From positions 777,759 through 841,758 of the forward strand of contig RMBW01000003.1 of the NCBI GenBank assembly GCA_004009845.1: a stretch of DNA of 64,000 nucleotides, written 5' to 3'. Below, piece after piece: positions 46,443 through 59,562 of the stretch (its first letter is position 1; every line of letters starts with the position of its first letter). Origin of the DNA: Davidsoniella eucalypti (Eukaryota; Ascomycota; Sordariomycetes; Microascales; Ceratocystidaceae). Below the pieces are notes generated by a model, which worked only from the letters and a program-made list of their open reading frames with translations, did no database searches and was not told the DNA's origin. The position numbers and the translations under genes are program-made.

Positions 46443-47167
46443 ATGGCTTCAACTTTCGCCAGCAAGCGGCTCACTAAAGAGCTTAGCAAGGTATAGCTCC
46501 CTCTCTCCCTCCTCCACTCCCGTTATACCGAAAAGTACATACCTTGACGGCATACCCAATTACCCAAGGATGATAGTAGCTTACTATGCCTAGATTCATA
46601 ACTCGCTGCCTCCAGGTATCAGTCTCGTCACCGCCGATAACCTTGAAAAATGGTATCTTGATATCGAAGTCCTTGATGGCAATCCACTGTACCAGAACCA
46701 AACGTACCGCCTGAAATTCGTATTTTCCGATCAATACCCTATTGGTACGCAACCCCAAACGCTGAAAGCATGCCATCATCACAACCATCACTGTGGTGGT
46801 TAGCTACACTATGTACTACCAGTACCACTATGGTAGCATCATAGCCACCCCGTCAATAACTAGCAGTTCTAACATGCTATTTGCCGCTATAGAGGCCCCA
46901 GAGGTCACCTTTGAAGAGACCACCGAGCCACCACGTAGCGTCCCGATACATCCTCACATCTACTCCAATGGCATCATTTGCCTGGACCTGCTGGGTTCAC
47001 AAGGTTGGAGTCCTGTCCAAAATGTTGAGAGTGTCTGTATGAGCCTGCAGAGCATGCTTACTGGCAACACCAAGAACGAGCGCCCCTTTGGTAACGATGA
47101 CTTCGTCCGTAACAACCGGCTCCGTCCCCGGGACATCAACTTTCTTTACCATGATAACGGCGTGTAA
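46443..47167 (+). CDS. Ubiquitin-conjugating enzyme E2, UBE2W type, three exons
   Basis: Exons 46443-46490, 46594-46744 and 46893-47167 give 157 residues; introns are 103 and 148 nt with GTATAG and GTACGC donors. E2 enzymes carry ubiquitin as a thioester. The start MASTFASKRLTKELSK is helix 1 of the UBC fold. WYLDIEVLDGNPLYQNQTY and LKFVFSDQYPIEAPEV are the beta-sheet and the YPI-x-APEV block. HPHIYSNGIICLDLL carries the active-site Cys (C96) with HP and N before it. The C-terminus ends with RPRDINFLYHDN, typical of the UBE2W group, whose human member adds ubiquitin to protein N-termini. A few extra residues (EETTEPPRS) stand between the APEV strand and the HPH motif. The weak donors make intron borders slightly less certain than the fold. 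Confidence 0.93.
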
Positions 47168-47900
47168 GATAATGTCTACAGGGCTATAGGATGCGCCAGC
47201 TGCCACTGGTATTGGGCTTGTCTCAACACGAAACCCCTCACCCTTGAAGCCTGCCAAAACCCAAGATCCTCATCTCACTACAACTTCACACCTACACGGC
47301 CTTGTGAGCTATGATAGTCCCAACGGCCCCAATGAAGACTTGTCACGTCCCAATAGCCCCCAAAGCGTGTAATACTACAATATAGATATGACCATCGCCG
47401 TCAACAGCAGCAATCCCAACAGTGATTATTTCTCTGTTTAGTATAGGCTATTGGTCGGCTGTGAGGTTTTGTCGCAAGATCGGGATTCTCTCATGTGAAC
47501 AATAAACAGACAGAATGAGAGCGACCAACGCCTCATCGGCACCGGATATTCATAATACAATGACTTAGCATAGCATAATGATCTAATTAATAACTTAAAA
47601 AAGATTGGTGTCGTCTAGATCGGCCGCTATTTTCTGACAGCAATGTCCGCTTCGTGTTTGTAGCAGTAAGCGCAAAAGCGCACGATTAGCTTTTATGGCC
47701 GGCAAATCGTCGGCTATTCTAGAGCTAGGCCTCTCAAAGTAAGCTGGAGCTTCTTTTTGGTGCTTTGTGTTTGGACTCTATTTGCCAGTCCATCGATCGC
47801 AATCGCATTCCCGCCTGCCCACATTCAGCTTGTCTCGCCCAGTTCGCCCGTGTTTATTTTTCTCGCTGTCCAGATATTCGCCGTCGCATGTAAGCCCATC
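47168..47900. other. Intergenic, 733 bp
   Basis: 3' flank of UBE2W and promoter of VPS33. Pyrimidine-rich from about 47,750 up to the VPS33 start. No other feature was seen. Confidence 0.5.
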
Positions 47901-50472
47901 ATGTCTCCTAGGCCGGGATTCAGCATTGATCAGATCCGAGAGAAAGCCCGGAAAGCCTTGCTGAATCTGCTGGAAGGGGTAAGCTCGTCCTCAACTCTAT
48001 TGTCCACCCATATCTATCTATAGCGACCAAAGCCCTAGCTAGCCAGTAGGCCGCCTATGACGCCGTCTCACCGATTACGTGATAGCAGCCCCTCGTCCGC
48101 TCTAGCTGCGCCTTTAATATTACATCGCCCCAAACACAAACACATGCATGCTCGTATACACACTCATATTCTCTACTATGGGCTGAAGCTAATCTGAAGC
48201 TCTCTTGTGTTGCGCCCACATCTTTGATAGGTCCGCGGCAAGAAGAATCTCATCATCGATCGCAGCCTAGTAGGCCCGATCGGAACCATCGTCAAAGTCA
48301 CGACGCTTCAGGAATACGGAGTTGACAAGTTCTTTGTCCTCGAAAACGATAATGCCGATACATCACAACGAAACATCATTTTCATCGCTCGTGGTGAAGG
48401 CGGCCGTCATGCTCCGGTGATCGCAGGTCTGTAGTTCTCATAGCATCACATTTCCCATGCGATAATGCTCAACCCTGCTCACAGCACCCTCCCATGGCAC
48501 TATGCCATACCATCTTCATTACATATCGCCAATTCAATGTATAGAATTGCAGATTACACTCAAAGTGCTATCACTACGTCATTCATAGCTGCGACTCTAC
48601 ACTTACATTAGACCCAGCACCACATCTTATCATGTGAAGACATAACTAACATATCCATCACTCCGCCCATAGACCAAATAAATAGATTGCGCCGGGAAAG
48701 CCAAACCGGCCATGACTTTCACATTTTTTGGGTTCCCCGCCGAACCCTCGTCTCTGATAGATTGCTCGAGGAAGCTGGCGTCATGGGTGATGTGACTATC
48801 TCAGAACTACCCCTCTCTTTCTTCCCCCTAGAGTATGATGTTCTATCTCTAGAGTTAGACAACACCTTCCACGATCTATATCTTGCCAACGATGTGACGC
48901 CGTTGTTTTTGACATCACGAGCCCTGATGGAAATTCAACATGCACACGGCCTATTCCCACGCATAATCGGTAAAGGAGACCATGCCAAACGAGTCGCCGA
49001 AATCCTTGGGCGCATGCGCCAAGAAGCACTTGCTAGTGAAGATCCGACAGATAAAAGTCGTCCAAGGCTCACTCCTAGCACATATTTGGAGAGCGTCATC
49101 ATCATTGACAGAGAAGTTGATTTTGTAACTCCTCTACTTACACAACTAACTTACGAAGGTCTCTTGGACGAGGTTTTCGGTATCAATAACAGCCAGGCCA
49201 AGGTAGATACCACAGTTGTTGGTGCTCAACCACCGACATCCAACACAAGTTCACAAACACGGAAACGTGCCATACAATTAGATTCGTCTGATAAGCTCTA
49301 TGACCAGCTTCGTGATGCAAATTTTGCTATTGTCGGCAGCCTTCTCAACAAGGTAGCACGGCGGCTCCAAAAGGTCCAAAAGGACTACGAGGTCAAGCAA
49401 AGTTCGCAAACAATTGCTGAGTTAAAGGAGTTTGTTGGAAATCTGCCTGCCTTCCAAGCAGAGCAGCAAAGCTTACGAGTTCACAGTGGCCTCGCAGAAG
49501 AGATCATTAAACACACTAGAACTGATTTGTTCAAGGGTCTTCTCGAGGTCCAGCAAAACTTGGCTGCCGGTGCTGATCCGTCATCACAATTCGACAGTAT
49601 CGAGGAACTCATCGCGCGTGATACTCCACTGCGTGAAGTGTTACGTCTTTTGTGTATATATTCATGTGTATCTGGCGGAATCAAGCCCAAGGAGTTCGAG
49701 CAATTCCGCCGTCTTATCCTACAAGGATACGGCTATCAGCACATGCTCACTTTGATGAAGCTTGAGAAGTTACAGCTCATACTATCAAGAACATCGCCAC
49801 TTTCCAACGTCATACCATTGACTGCCGGGGCAGGTGTCGTGGGGGAAAAGACTAATTACACATATCTCAGACGCCAGCTTCGCTTGATAGTGGATGAAGT
49901 CAAGGAGGATGACCCAAACGATATTGCTTACGTTTACAGTGGTTATGCCCCTCTCTCTGTCCGTCTAGTACAATGTGTTTTACAGAAACAGTATCTTAAC
50001 ACTGTTATAAAATCGAGCGGCGCAACACCTGCGCCTTTATCTGCTGTCGGAGCCAATGCGCAGGGTTGGCATGGCTTTGAAGATGCCGTCAAACATGTTC
50101 GCGGACCGACGTTTTATGAGATGCAGAAAGGCGAGGATAAGGCGGTCAAAGCCCAGGCTCTCCTGTCTGGAAACAAAGACAAGCAGACTGTATTTGTCAT
50201 GTTTGTTGGTGGTGTGACCTTTGCCGAGATCGCCGCCCTACGCTTTATTGCGAAGAAAGAAGAAGGTAAGTTTCTAGGCAAATAACAAGGACACTCATGC
50301 GTCTATATCTGGATGCTCGATAACTAACCAAGAGGATTGTTTCTTTATAGATAAACGTAACATTGTCATCTGCACAACGTCCATAATCAGCGGCAACAGG
50401 ATGATGGATGCAGTGATCGAAACTGGCTCATACTCCAAGGAACCAGCGCAACCTATCCGTGATACTATATAG
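47901..50472 (+). CDS. VPS33: VPS33, Sec1/Munc18 subunit of HOPS/CORVET, four exons
   Basis: Exons 47901-47978, 48231-48426, 48673-50265 and 50351-50472 give 662 residues (yeast 691). It grips SNARE helices within the HOPS and CORVET tethers for fusion at endosome and vacuole. Early blocks are KNLIIDRSLVGPIGTIVKV and VDKFFVLEND. The Sec1 hallmark YLESVIIIDREVDFVTPLLTQ (split here as YLESVIIIDREVDF and VTPLLTQ) and LTYEGLLDEVFGI lie near residues 240-275. Helical domain 3a (LRDANFAIVGSLLNKVAR) and the C-terminal VFMFVGGVTFAEIAALRF follow, ending KRNIVICTTSIISGNR. Introns 1 and 2 are long here (252 and 246 nt); introns of the other genes are mostly under 150 nt. Confidence 0.95.
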
Positions 50473-52496
50473 GTGGAAGGGCTGCGAATATTCACTACTT
50501 GTAGATGGGAAATAGTTATACCAGCCTTTTTTCCCTATTAGTTATAATAGCAAAACAGTGTCTCTAGAGTCCTTAATAGTAATGTTTCCGTGATCCAAAG
50601 TAAAACTGTGCTGCCTTCAGGACCCGTTTTTGCACTTGTGTATATGATTTATCTATATACATGATGTATGCTATTTGCTGGGTTTTTGTACTTATGTTAT
50701 ATGAGGGAAACTAGACTTGATAGATAGTTAATTAACTCGGTTGTTGTTGTTCTTGATTCTATACAAAGAGAGATCGACCAACATTATTATTCAAAACTAT
50801 ATCGGATATTGTGATATCACATGACGCAGTTTGTGTAAATACAGCCAGTCATTCACTTGACTGACTTTCTGAAGCTACAGATATGGACTACGAGCCCAAA
50901 AAGCGTTCAGGACGAGCAGAAGCAAGCCAAAGATGCACAATTTGATTAAACAATACTGGCTCTTATACTTTTCCAGAGGGGCCGGTCCCAACTTTAGTGG
51001 GATAAAGAACGGTCATAGAGCCATAATACGATGGCTTGGTCTTATTGAAATTGATATACCTTTCGCCTTGATCGTGGAGTGCAGAGAAGTTTGAATTCGT
51101 TTTTATATAACATCAATCATGTCTTATAGTTTTTTTTTTAAATCATTTTTAACAAGGTGGAAATGGAGCTTTAATAACTATGTAGCACCTCGGTATCTAA
51201 GATACACAGCCCTGGACTAATACTAGTATACAATGTAACGTCTTATAGTTTATCAAGTATGACTTATCGTCTCCCGCCTCATGAGTCGACTATCGTCAGT
51301 TAAATTCGAAGAATGGTGGTGAAAAGTGGGACATTTGCTTAGTCAGACCTGGATTGAGCCTATGGGATGTTGCGATGGAGCCCCATAACTTGGTTGCCAG
51401 TAACGAGGAACAATCGCGCAAGAACTCCAAGCGCAAGTACTTGAAAAGACTTCTGGAATGTTATGCTCTCTTTGCTCCTATTTTTCATATAAAAAATGCG
51501 TTGGCTAGTCTGTTTATCTACTCAGTATCTATAAATCTTCCCTCGTCGCTGTGAAATTCGGGCAGAATCGTCCTATAGAGAGTCTTTAAAATTAGCGTTC
51601 CAGAAACAAAACCCTTTGTCTCTCTACCCTAGTCTTTTTTTTGTTATTTTTCTCCCCTGCTCGTAAATTTTGTCGCAACGAAAAACAAAACCCGCCCAAA
51701 AACAGCGAATTTAAAGGGCCAAAAAACCATCAGAATTACGGCTAAAGACAAGAAACCCGCTAACAAATTTAGCATCAAATTAATTTATATCCAGTCCAGA
51801 CCAGGCCCTTGGACCGCCTTTATCGCTATCGCGGCATTCTTTCGAGAGGACAGGCTCTGATAATCTGTCACGATACAGCATCTCAGCATCTCAGCAGCAT
51901 TTCCGGCCGGCCAGGTTTACTTACTACGTACTTACAGAGACTACTGCTTATTGTGATTAGACCTTTTTCTGTTAGTATGCTCGAATGAGCCATTGTAGTG
52001 GCTGGTTGCTCTCCTCTTTTGCCCTCCCTATTCTATCCTCTCTCACACACATCACTGTCTCTACTCTCGATATCAGCTATATCAGGCCGGTGCTGACATC
52101 CGTCTTCTTCTCTAGCCCCGACCTTCAGTCTTGCTGTCACTCGTTTGAGTCTGGCCATTTGACATTGCTTCCCACCCACATCCCGTCTCACCCATTCGCT
52201 ACCGCCGTCCCTGCCTCCTGCTCTTGCAAGATCATGGACCGGTGGTGCGTTTCTGGCCAGTTACAGATACTAAAGTTGTGTGTTATGGGTCACCCTCGCA
52301 TAGTAACTGCCAGCAGCGCTGCCGTCGTCTATCAATCCGGCTCATAGCACCTCATTCGCACCTTGACCCTCTTCTTCTTCTCTTCTTACTCGCCGCACTA
52401 CGGGGAGGTTCAAGGTCAGCAACTCTCGTTTTCGTACCACCAACTTTGCCTATTAGCATATCATAGTACTGCAGTACACATTTTGCCTCGCCTGTT
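50473..52496. other. Intergenic, 2.0 kb
   Basis: Upstream of the LSD1-like gene. AT-rich to about 51,850, then C/T-rich from 52,000 to 52,490, likely a long leader. It has an A/T-palindromic GTGATATCAC at about 50,810. No supported open frame was found. Confidence 0.5.
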
Positions 52497-55400
52497 ATGA
52501 GTATAAGTCCCGAGACCTCGTTGTCTGTACTGGGGTCGGCCCCGGCTGTGCCGCCTAATGCCGCTCACCGCGTTGCCCCTGCCGAGGCCGATAGACACCA
52601 GCCTGTCGTCGATAGCCTTCCGTCTTTGAGGCCAACTACGGGGTCTTTCTCGGCTGCTCCACAACCCAAGCCACTATTATGTTCAGAAACTTCCATGTCA
52701 TCGTTGACTGAGTATGAATCAGAAGCCTCACAGTTGAGTGATGTGGACGATGTCATGGATGTCGACGATCCAAGTCGTCTCGACAATGATGATAACACCT
52801 CGTCTCTCTTGGCCGTCTCATCTCATATATCGGGGTGAGTAACATCATCGTATCTCTCATATCATATCGCACCATTTCTCTAACATGTTTACAGAGACTA
52901 TAATGATGACCATACTATCAACAATACAAATGATCATACCATTGGCCATGTTGATGATAGTCTGACCTTGACATCTCACGACCTCCCCTCAATACTTATG
53001 GCGGACAACGTCTCAAATAATAGCCGCTCTTCAGCCACTCCATCTCAACATAATCCTTCGGTTCAGTCGGATATCCTATCCTCAAATTTTGCTAGCAAGG
53101 CCACTACTCCTGCCGGCCTAGTTGAAGGTCACGAGACTATGTCGCCACTACTTCAACCACATTGTATCACCACCTCCGCCTCCAAAAATATATCTTCTCA
53201 TTCATCTCTTTGCCCCTTGCGTCCGCCGCCAAAACCCAAGGTCCCCTCACAACCACCCATCAAGCCAAGGCCTTCACTACCCTCTGGGGTATTAGCACAA
53301 GAATATGCTACTCAGTGCATCAAAGCCGCCGAGATGTGCCGGCTGAATCCATACGTGCTACACGTAGGCGAAAATATGCTATTGAGACCGCATATCACTC
53401 AAGGTCAGGTCACTACGTATCTTCAGCTCCGGAATAGTATCTTGAGATTGTGGGTGCGCAATCCTCAAGTTGCTGTGATGCGAGAAGAAGCGATCGCATG
53501 TGCTAGTCAACAGTGGTTTGAGGTGGCATCTTTATGCTATGATTGGCTCGTCCGCAATGGCTTCATCAATTATGGCTGCGTGTCTTATCCTCAAATCAGC
53601 TCTCAATCCCAACCTAGCGCTTCCACTCGTAAACAAAGAACCATTGTCGTTATTGGGGCTGGGATATCCGGCCTTGGTTGTGCTCGTCAACTTGACGGCT
53701 TGTTCCAACAATATCACTCCGATATCATCGAAACCGATGGGGAACCTCCACGTATCATCGTGGTAGAGGCTCGAGGTCGTGTTGGTGGCCGAGTCTACTC
53801 TAAGCCCTTCACATCCGCTCTTTCTCCTAGTTCTGACTTTGGAGGTTCGCGATGTACAGCTGAAATGGGCGGCATGATCATCACAGGATTTCATGGAAAT
53901 CCTCTCAATTTTCTTGTGCGTGGCCAACTTGGTCTTCCATATCATAATCTTAGGCCAGAGACTACTCTTTACGATTCGGACGGCCTCCCAGTCGACCTCA
54001 ATGCCGACCAACTCGTAGAACACTTGTTCAACGACTCGCTTGACCGTGTCAGCGAATACAAGTATGATATCCGCATGCCTCAGTGGACCGTAGGTGATAT
54101 ACATGCCATCACCGAAGGTCTTGAGAACCCATCTGTTGGTGTTCGGACATTGGGTCAAGTGGACGCTGCCAACGGTATTTCGTGTGCTTTCGAACGCAGT
54201 CTAGGCTCTACTAGCATACGTGCTGTTGGTGAACAATCCAAGTATGGGCATGCTGCATATAAAGCACGGGAACTAGGTTGGAAGCTCAAGACTAATGTCA
54301 AGCCAGCCAAAACCATCAACCTAGATGCCGCAGCACATACTAAAAATGCTTGTATGGGCTCTGTATTTGAAGATGCCATCACCCAGTATGCCGACATCGT
54401 TAATCTTGATCCCGTTCATTACCGGCTTCTCAACTGGCACGTTGCTAATCTTGAGTACAGCAACGCCACCGACCTTCATAACCTCAGTCTTGGTGGTTGG
54501 GACATCGATGCCGGCAATGAATGGGAAGGCAAACACACAATGGTCATTGGTGGATATCAGTCCGTGGCAAGGGGTCTACAGCTGTGCCCAAAACCTCTTG
54601 ATTGCAGGTTCTTAGCTCCAGTTCAGACAATCAAGTATGACCCTACCGCCGGCCAGGGCAACAACAAGAAGGCCACCATTGTGTGCCAAGACGGTACTCA
54701 AATAGAGGCCGATCACATTGTGTGTACAGTGCCCCTTGGAGTCTTGAAATCAGGCAATATTTGCTTTGAGCCTAAAATTCCCGAGTGGAAGCAAAGCGCC
54801 ATTGAGCGCGTCGGCTATGGTGTTTTGAACAAAGTCATCTTGACCTATCAAGAGCCATTTTGGGAGACTGATAGAGATATTTTTGGCGTTCTACGAAATC
54901 CCAATAACCCAGACAGTGTCTTACAAAGTGAATACTCTGAGAACCGAGGCCGGTTATTCCAGTGGTTCAATGTCTCAGAGAGTGCAGGTTTACCCTGTTT
55001 AGTCGCTTTGATGGCCGGCAAAGCAGGATATGCTACAGAGAAGGAAGATGACGAGAGTTTAGTTCGCGAGGCAACCAGGCTACTTCGCAGGGTCTTTGGC
55101 GAAGATGTGCCATGCCCTCGAGAAGTCATCGTTACACGCTGGGCCTCTGATCCATACTCTCTTGGAAGCTACTCATCTTCAGGTCCAGACATGAAGTGGG
55201 ATGACTACGACAAACTAGCGAAACCACTTGGCAATCTTATATTTGCTGGTGAACACACCATGGCGACACATCCAGCAACGGTTCATGGCGCTTATATGTC
55301 CGGTCTTCGTGCTGCCTCTGAGGTCTTCGATGCCATATTCGGTCCACTTCGAGTTCCGGAGCCTTTATTTCCTAGTTCTGTCGGGGTATCAAGCAGTAAC

Positions 55401-56267
55401 TCTCTTAAGCGGAAAGTATCTGCATTATCACGTAGCACAACCAGTGAACAATCGCCCTCATCTAAGCAGCACAACTCTCGGCGTTCATTGTCTCCTAAAA
55501 CACAGCTTAGCAGCACTGAAACCGCATCTCTACTTCAACAGCAACAACATGGACAGCAAACGAACATATATCTACCACGCCCACCTTCACCTAACGCTTA
55601 TTTTCTTTTTCGCCGAGAGAATAACGATCTTATCCGTAAGCGATGCATAGCTAAGCGTCGTTCCTCGCCTAAGGGAAATAAGGTGTCCTCCAAGGACGTC
55701 TCTCAGATGGCCTCGCGTATGTGGCGTGAACTATCTCCAGAGGAACGGGCAGTTTATGAAAAAAACTGCCGAGATATGATCATTAGCTACAAGAATTACC
55801 TTTTGCAGATGAACCCTATACCCAACACCGTCTCTGATAATACTCCTGATAGTGGTCTTCCTATTTCTAGCCCTGATCTATCTCATATCAAAGACGAAGC
55901 CGAAAGCTTGCCCCCAGCCAAGAAGCAACATCTAGTTGGCTCGCTCGCTACCCTGAATAAGGCGCCTGTGTCGCATACCAATACTACTACCGCTACTACT
56001 GCTACTACCAAAGCCACTATCAAAACTATCACCAACGCCATCACCGGTGCCAGCACCATCATCGCAACTTCTCCCTCACGACTTTTGGAACTTGGCGACT
56101 GTGTCAACACTAGAAATACTGACTCTGGAGTCAAGCTCAAGCTTAAAGTGACTCACTCCAAATCGGCTACCGCTGGGTCTAGTATTAAAGTTTCTGGAAC
56201 GTCACCCCGTCGAACCTTACGGACTATAAGTTACAATAAAGACGCTAGTGGCGATGCCTCGTATTAG
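52497..56267 (+). CDS. LSD1/KDM1-type histone demethylase: SWIRM, amine oxidase, HMG box
   Basis: Exons 52497-52834 and 52895-56267 (intron 60 nt, GTGAGT..ACAG) give 1236 residues. It is a flavin-dependent amine oxidase that removes methyl groups from histone lysine (H3K4/K9 in known members). Residues 1-240 are disordered. SWIRM is at about 247-342 (ending WLVRNGFINYGCV). The FAD-binding GxGxxG is VVIGAGISGLGCAR at about 364-377, then VEARGRVGGRVYS. The catalytic-side lysine block is GYGVLNKVILTYQEPFW, and the closing FAD block is GEHTMATHPATVHGAYMSGLRAA (given as GEHTMATHPATV and HGAYMSGLRAA). A C-terminal HMG box spans about 1008-1080 (PSPNAYFLFRREN, WRELSPEERAVYEKN). A Lys/Ser/Thr tail ends the protein. 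No long coiled-coil insert of the human tower type is seen. SWIRM/AO/HMG is the fungal layout (Aspergillus HdmA, S. pombe Lsd). Confidence 0.94.
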
Positions 56268-57108
56268 AGCTGGGCAGTAGCAAAAAGCATCTTGGTGGTT
56301 TAGTAATTATCCTCTTCTTGTATATCAATATCAAAACTCATACTCAATCAAGACTTCACAAACTACACCATCAGTTTGTAGGGCTAAGATACGTAACCTT
56401 AGATATTCTGACATCAATGTTTTTGTATGAAATGTCTCATGTCAGGACAATATAGATGAACATAGGCCTCAAGCCAGATCATTCACTGGTCAATTCACAA
56501 AGACTCATCGAAATAAATTTACCTTTGGTTTTCCATATCGTTAACTCCTAAATACATATCATAAGATATCCAATGACGAATGTACCAAAACCAACTTTTG
56601 ATGAAGAAATGCTATTTTATCTTATTGGTTGGATGCTCTAAGATACGAGGAGGATTTCATGTTCTTCACATGTATCTAGTATTGAAAATTTCGTTCATCC
56701 AAATTGGAAATGAGCAATTGGTGAGAAGGGGACACGTATATTGCCCAGGATTATGAAGTAGAAACTAGCAAATGTAATATTGTTTGCTTTTGTGTCTGTT
56801 CTTTGGTGTTGGTAGATAACTACATGACACCCAAGGGTTATACCATAATATGGAAAAGACATAACTTTCAGGCAACAGAATGCTATAGAGTTGACGTATG
56901 TATCCCTTGGAAACGTTGAAGACGTAGCCTACACAACATAAACTTGACATAGAATAGACGAAATATTCCTAAAATGAGGACAACACGCTCAAGGACTTAT
57001 TTGAAAGATAGAGAAAATGGGAGAAATGAATAGATATAGAATACACCAGCTATTTGTTTTTTGATCAAAAAGGCTGAATGGTAATAGATAAACAGGAGTA
57101 ATTTACAT
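56268..57108. other. Convergent 3' spacer, 841 bp
   Basis: AT-rich sequence between the stops of the LSD1-like gene and ATP3. Nothing recognised. Confidence 0.5.
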
Positions 57109-58465
57109 TTACATATCCTCGGAAGCGGTGGCACCAGTGATAATTTCGACCAGTTCGCCAGTAATGACGGCCTGGCGAGTACGGTTGTACAGAATCTGGT
57201 ACTTGCTAATCATCTCACCGGCATTCTTGGTGGCGTTCTGTGGAAAAAAAGCATGGTTAGTAAGAGTGTGATGCTTTGAATTTGGCGGAAAAGAGCGTGG
57301 GTTGTGACGTACATCCATGGCATTGCGACGGGCAGAAACCTCGCAGGCGTGGCTCTCGGCTAGAGCCCAGTACAGGCTGTTGGCCAGACCGTAGTCACGC
57401 AGGTTGGAGACGACCTCCTCCTCGACCTCGAAAGAGGAGAACTTGGCTGTAGAAAAAAAAAACAGGTTAGCATCAGGACAGTGTTAAGACGACCGTATGT
57501 GCACATTTATATATGTATATGCCTGCTTTGAGAGTACGTTCGAAGCGCCAAAGAGATCGTGGTGGGATGAACTTGTAGATTGGGGTGTATCGTACGGGAA
57601 GCAAGGATAGACTCCTCGGAGAAGGCTTCGATGGTGGCAGGCTCGTAGCTGGTGGCGTTGATGAACTTGTTGTACATGATCTTGATATCCGAGTACTGCT
57701 TGGGAAGCTGGGAGATCTGGTCGGCGATAGTCTGGGCATCGGCAAAGGTGGGGATGGAACGGCCAATACCAGCGACGTTGAGGACGAGATCCTGGGAGTT
57801 GGAACGGGACAACTGGGCCTTGGCCTTCTCGCCGATGACAACAATATCGTAGGCACCGGGGTTCTTGGCGTGCATGCGGCGGACGGTACGGGACAGACCA
57901 GAGTGAACACCACCACAGAGACCCTTGTCGGAGCTGCAGACGATGAGCAGGATCTTGCTCTGCTCGCCCTCGCTCTCGACGGCGGCGGTCTCGGCTTGTT
58001 TGTAGACCTCGTTGGAAGTCTCACCGTAGCTGCGGGAGTTGTTCATGGCACGCTGGGCCTGGTTCAGCTTGGTAGAGGCGACGACCTTCATAGTGTTGGT
58101 GATCTTGGCGATGTTACGAATCGACTTGAGACGGCCCTCGATTTCACGCAGGGTGGCGTATCCAGCGGCATTGGGTGCAGAGGCAACAGCCCTATACGGT
58201 AAAAGAAGTAGCAATTAGCAACAGAAGAGGACGGGATGGGACATAATAGGTGGTAGATCGGCCAATTGGGTTCGAGAGGACGGGTATGGGAGGCGGCAGT
58301 TCCGGGGGCCGGCATCGTGGATTCTGTCTCCTTTGGCCCAGGTTGCCGATTTTTTGCTAGCTAGCGAACAGGCGGGATGACAAAAAAGAGGGCACAACAA
58401 TGGTACAGAACAACTTACTTGGGCGCAACGGCGCGCACAGCTGGTCTAGCCGCTCTGGCGAACAT
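57109..58465 (-). CDS. ATP3: Mitochondrial ATP synthase F1 gamma subunit, four exons
   Basis: Exons 58465-58419, 58191-57596, 57446-57313 and 57237-57109 give 301 residues. The gamma subunit is the rotating shaft inside the alpha3beta3 head of F1. The N-terminus MFARAARPAVRAVAPK is an Arg/Ala presequence. The mature part starts ATLREIEGRLKSIRNIAKIT, the N-terminal helix of the shaft. Further on is the conserved CSSDKGLCGGVHSGL. The C-terminal helix is ARRNAMD joined by splicing to NATKNAGEMISKYQILYNR and then TRQAVITGELVEIITGA. Introns are 227, 149 and 75 nt; the long first intron lies in the presequence, as often seen for fungal mitochondrial genes. Confidence 0.95.
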
Positions 58466-59562
58466 TCTGAGATTTGGGATGGGGGATGGACAAGGAAAGA
58501 AGGGAAAATCGGCCTCAACACGATTCAGAGGGGCTCAATTGATCGCGGTGGTCGAGATCAATTGACTGCGCTGTTGAGCGTTCCAATGGCTTTGGAGGAG
58601 GATCGGCTGGGTTGGAAACGAGGGCATTTTCAGCAAAGCTCTCGCCAAGTTTCGGACTCTGGAAAAGTCACGTGAGCTCGGTCTTTTACGGAAACAATGT
58701 CTGTCATTTTTTTGAGCTCTCCCCCATCTTTTAGAGCCATTGCTATTTTGTGCTCGGATAACTGGGGCTCCGAGCGGAGCCTGGTGGATCTAGGTGGGCT
58801 CTCTAGGTGGAATTGCCAGGTGGTACGCTTTGCTCTGGCAGCTGGCCGCGAAGGTTCACCGCGAGTCATTCATTCTTGTAGTCGGAAAAAATGCGTCCCA
58901 AAGAGGAAAAGGCTGGCTGGCCGGCAGTCTAGATCTGTCTAACAAACAGCAGGCATAATGTAGTTTTGCCTTCAGTTGCTTTTTTTGCCCAGGCTGAATC
59001 AAGCCTAGCCTGAGCATAGCTAGCTTTTTAGTTTTGACTTGGTGTCGTGGAAAGAAAAAAAAAAAGAGCCTACAAAATTCTCCAGTGCCCCAGCGTCAAA
59101 AACTTAACTTGCGTCTTTTTTTTCTGGAATTTTCCTCTTGCGCGTTGGATTGTTATTCTTCATCGTACTGCATTTTTGTACTTTGAATCTTCCTCTTTTT
59201 GTTCTTTCAAAATTTTCCGTTTGCAAATTTGAGGTCTTTCCATCTCATCTTCTGTAGGCTGTCAGACTCACTATAGAATACACTATAGTTGTTGTACAGC
59301 GTACTATACAGCGACGTTGCTGTTATCGACCACCATTACAACTCACGCGGTTCGAGCGATCAAGCCTATTTTTTGCCCGGGGTTGTTACAGGCTTACCCA
59401 CGCATTGCCTTTGCCATCGCAGAGCATCGTCGATATTTTTCGCGTCCTGCTACATTCCCAAGTTTTACCTTTCCATCTTTAGTCCGCCTCTTTAGCTGCT
59501 CCAACTCTCTCGCTGCCAGCTTCGCCATCCAAAAAGTCAAACGAAAGACTATCTTCTCGAAA
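58466..59562. other. Divergent promoter region of ATP3 and TOP1, 1.1 kb
   Basis: Carries a perfect E-box palindrome TCACGTGA (58668-58675) on the ATP3 side. T/C-rich sequence precedes TOP1 (59,460-59,555). No gene was seen. Confidence 0.6.
58668..58675. promoter_or_regulatory. TCACGTGA E-box palindrome upstream of ATP3
   Basis: An eight-base perfect palindrome containing CACGTG, 203 bp upstream of the ATP3 start. Factors of the Cbf1/bHLH type bind such sites in fungi, and Cbf1 is linked to respiratory genes in Candida albicans. Function here is inferred from position. Confidence 0.45.

Noticed and set aside
57585..58202. 205-codon forward open frame opposite ATP3
   Set aside because: Gly/Leu/Val-rich antisense shadow of the ATP3 main exon.
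59330..59375. GGTTCGAGC, like a tRNA B box
   Set aside because: No A box or acceptor stem at proper distance on either strand.
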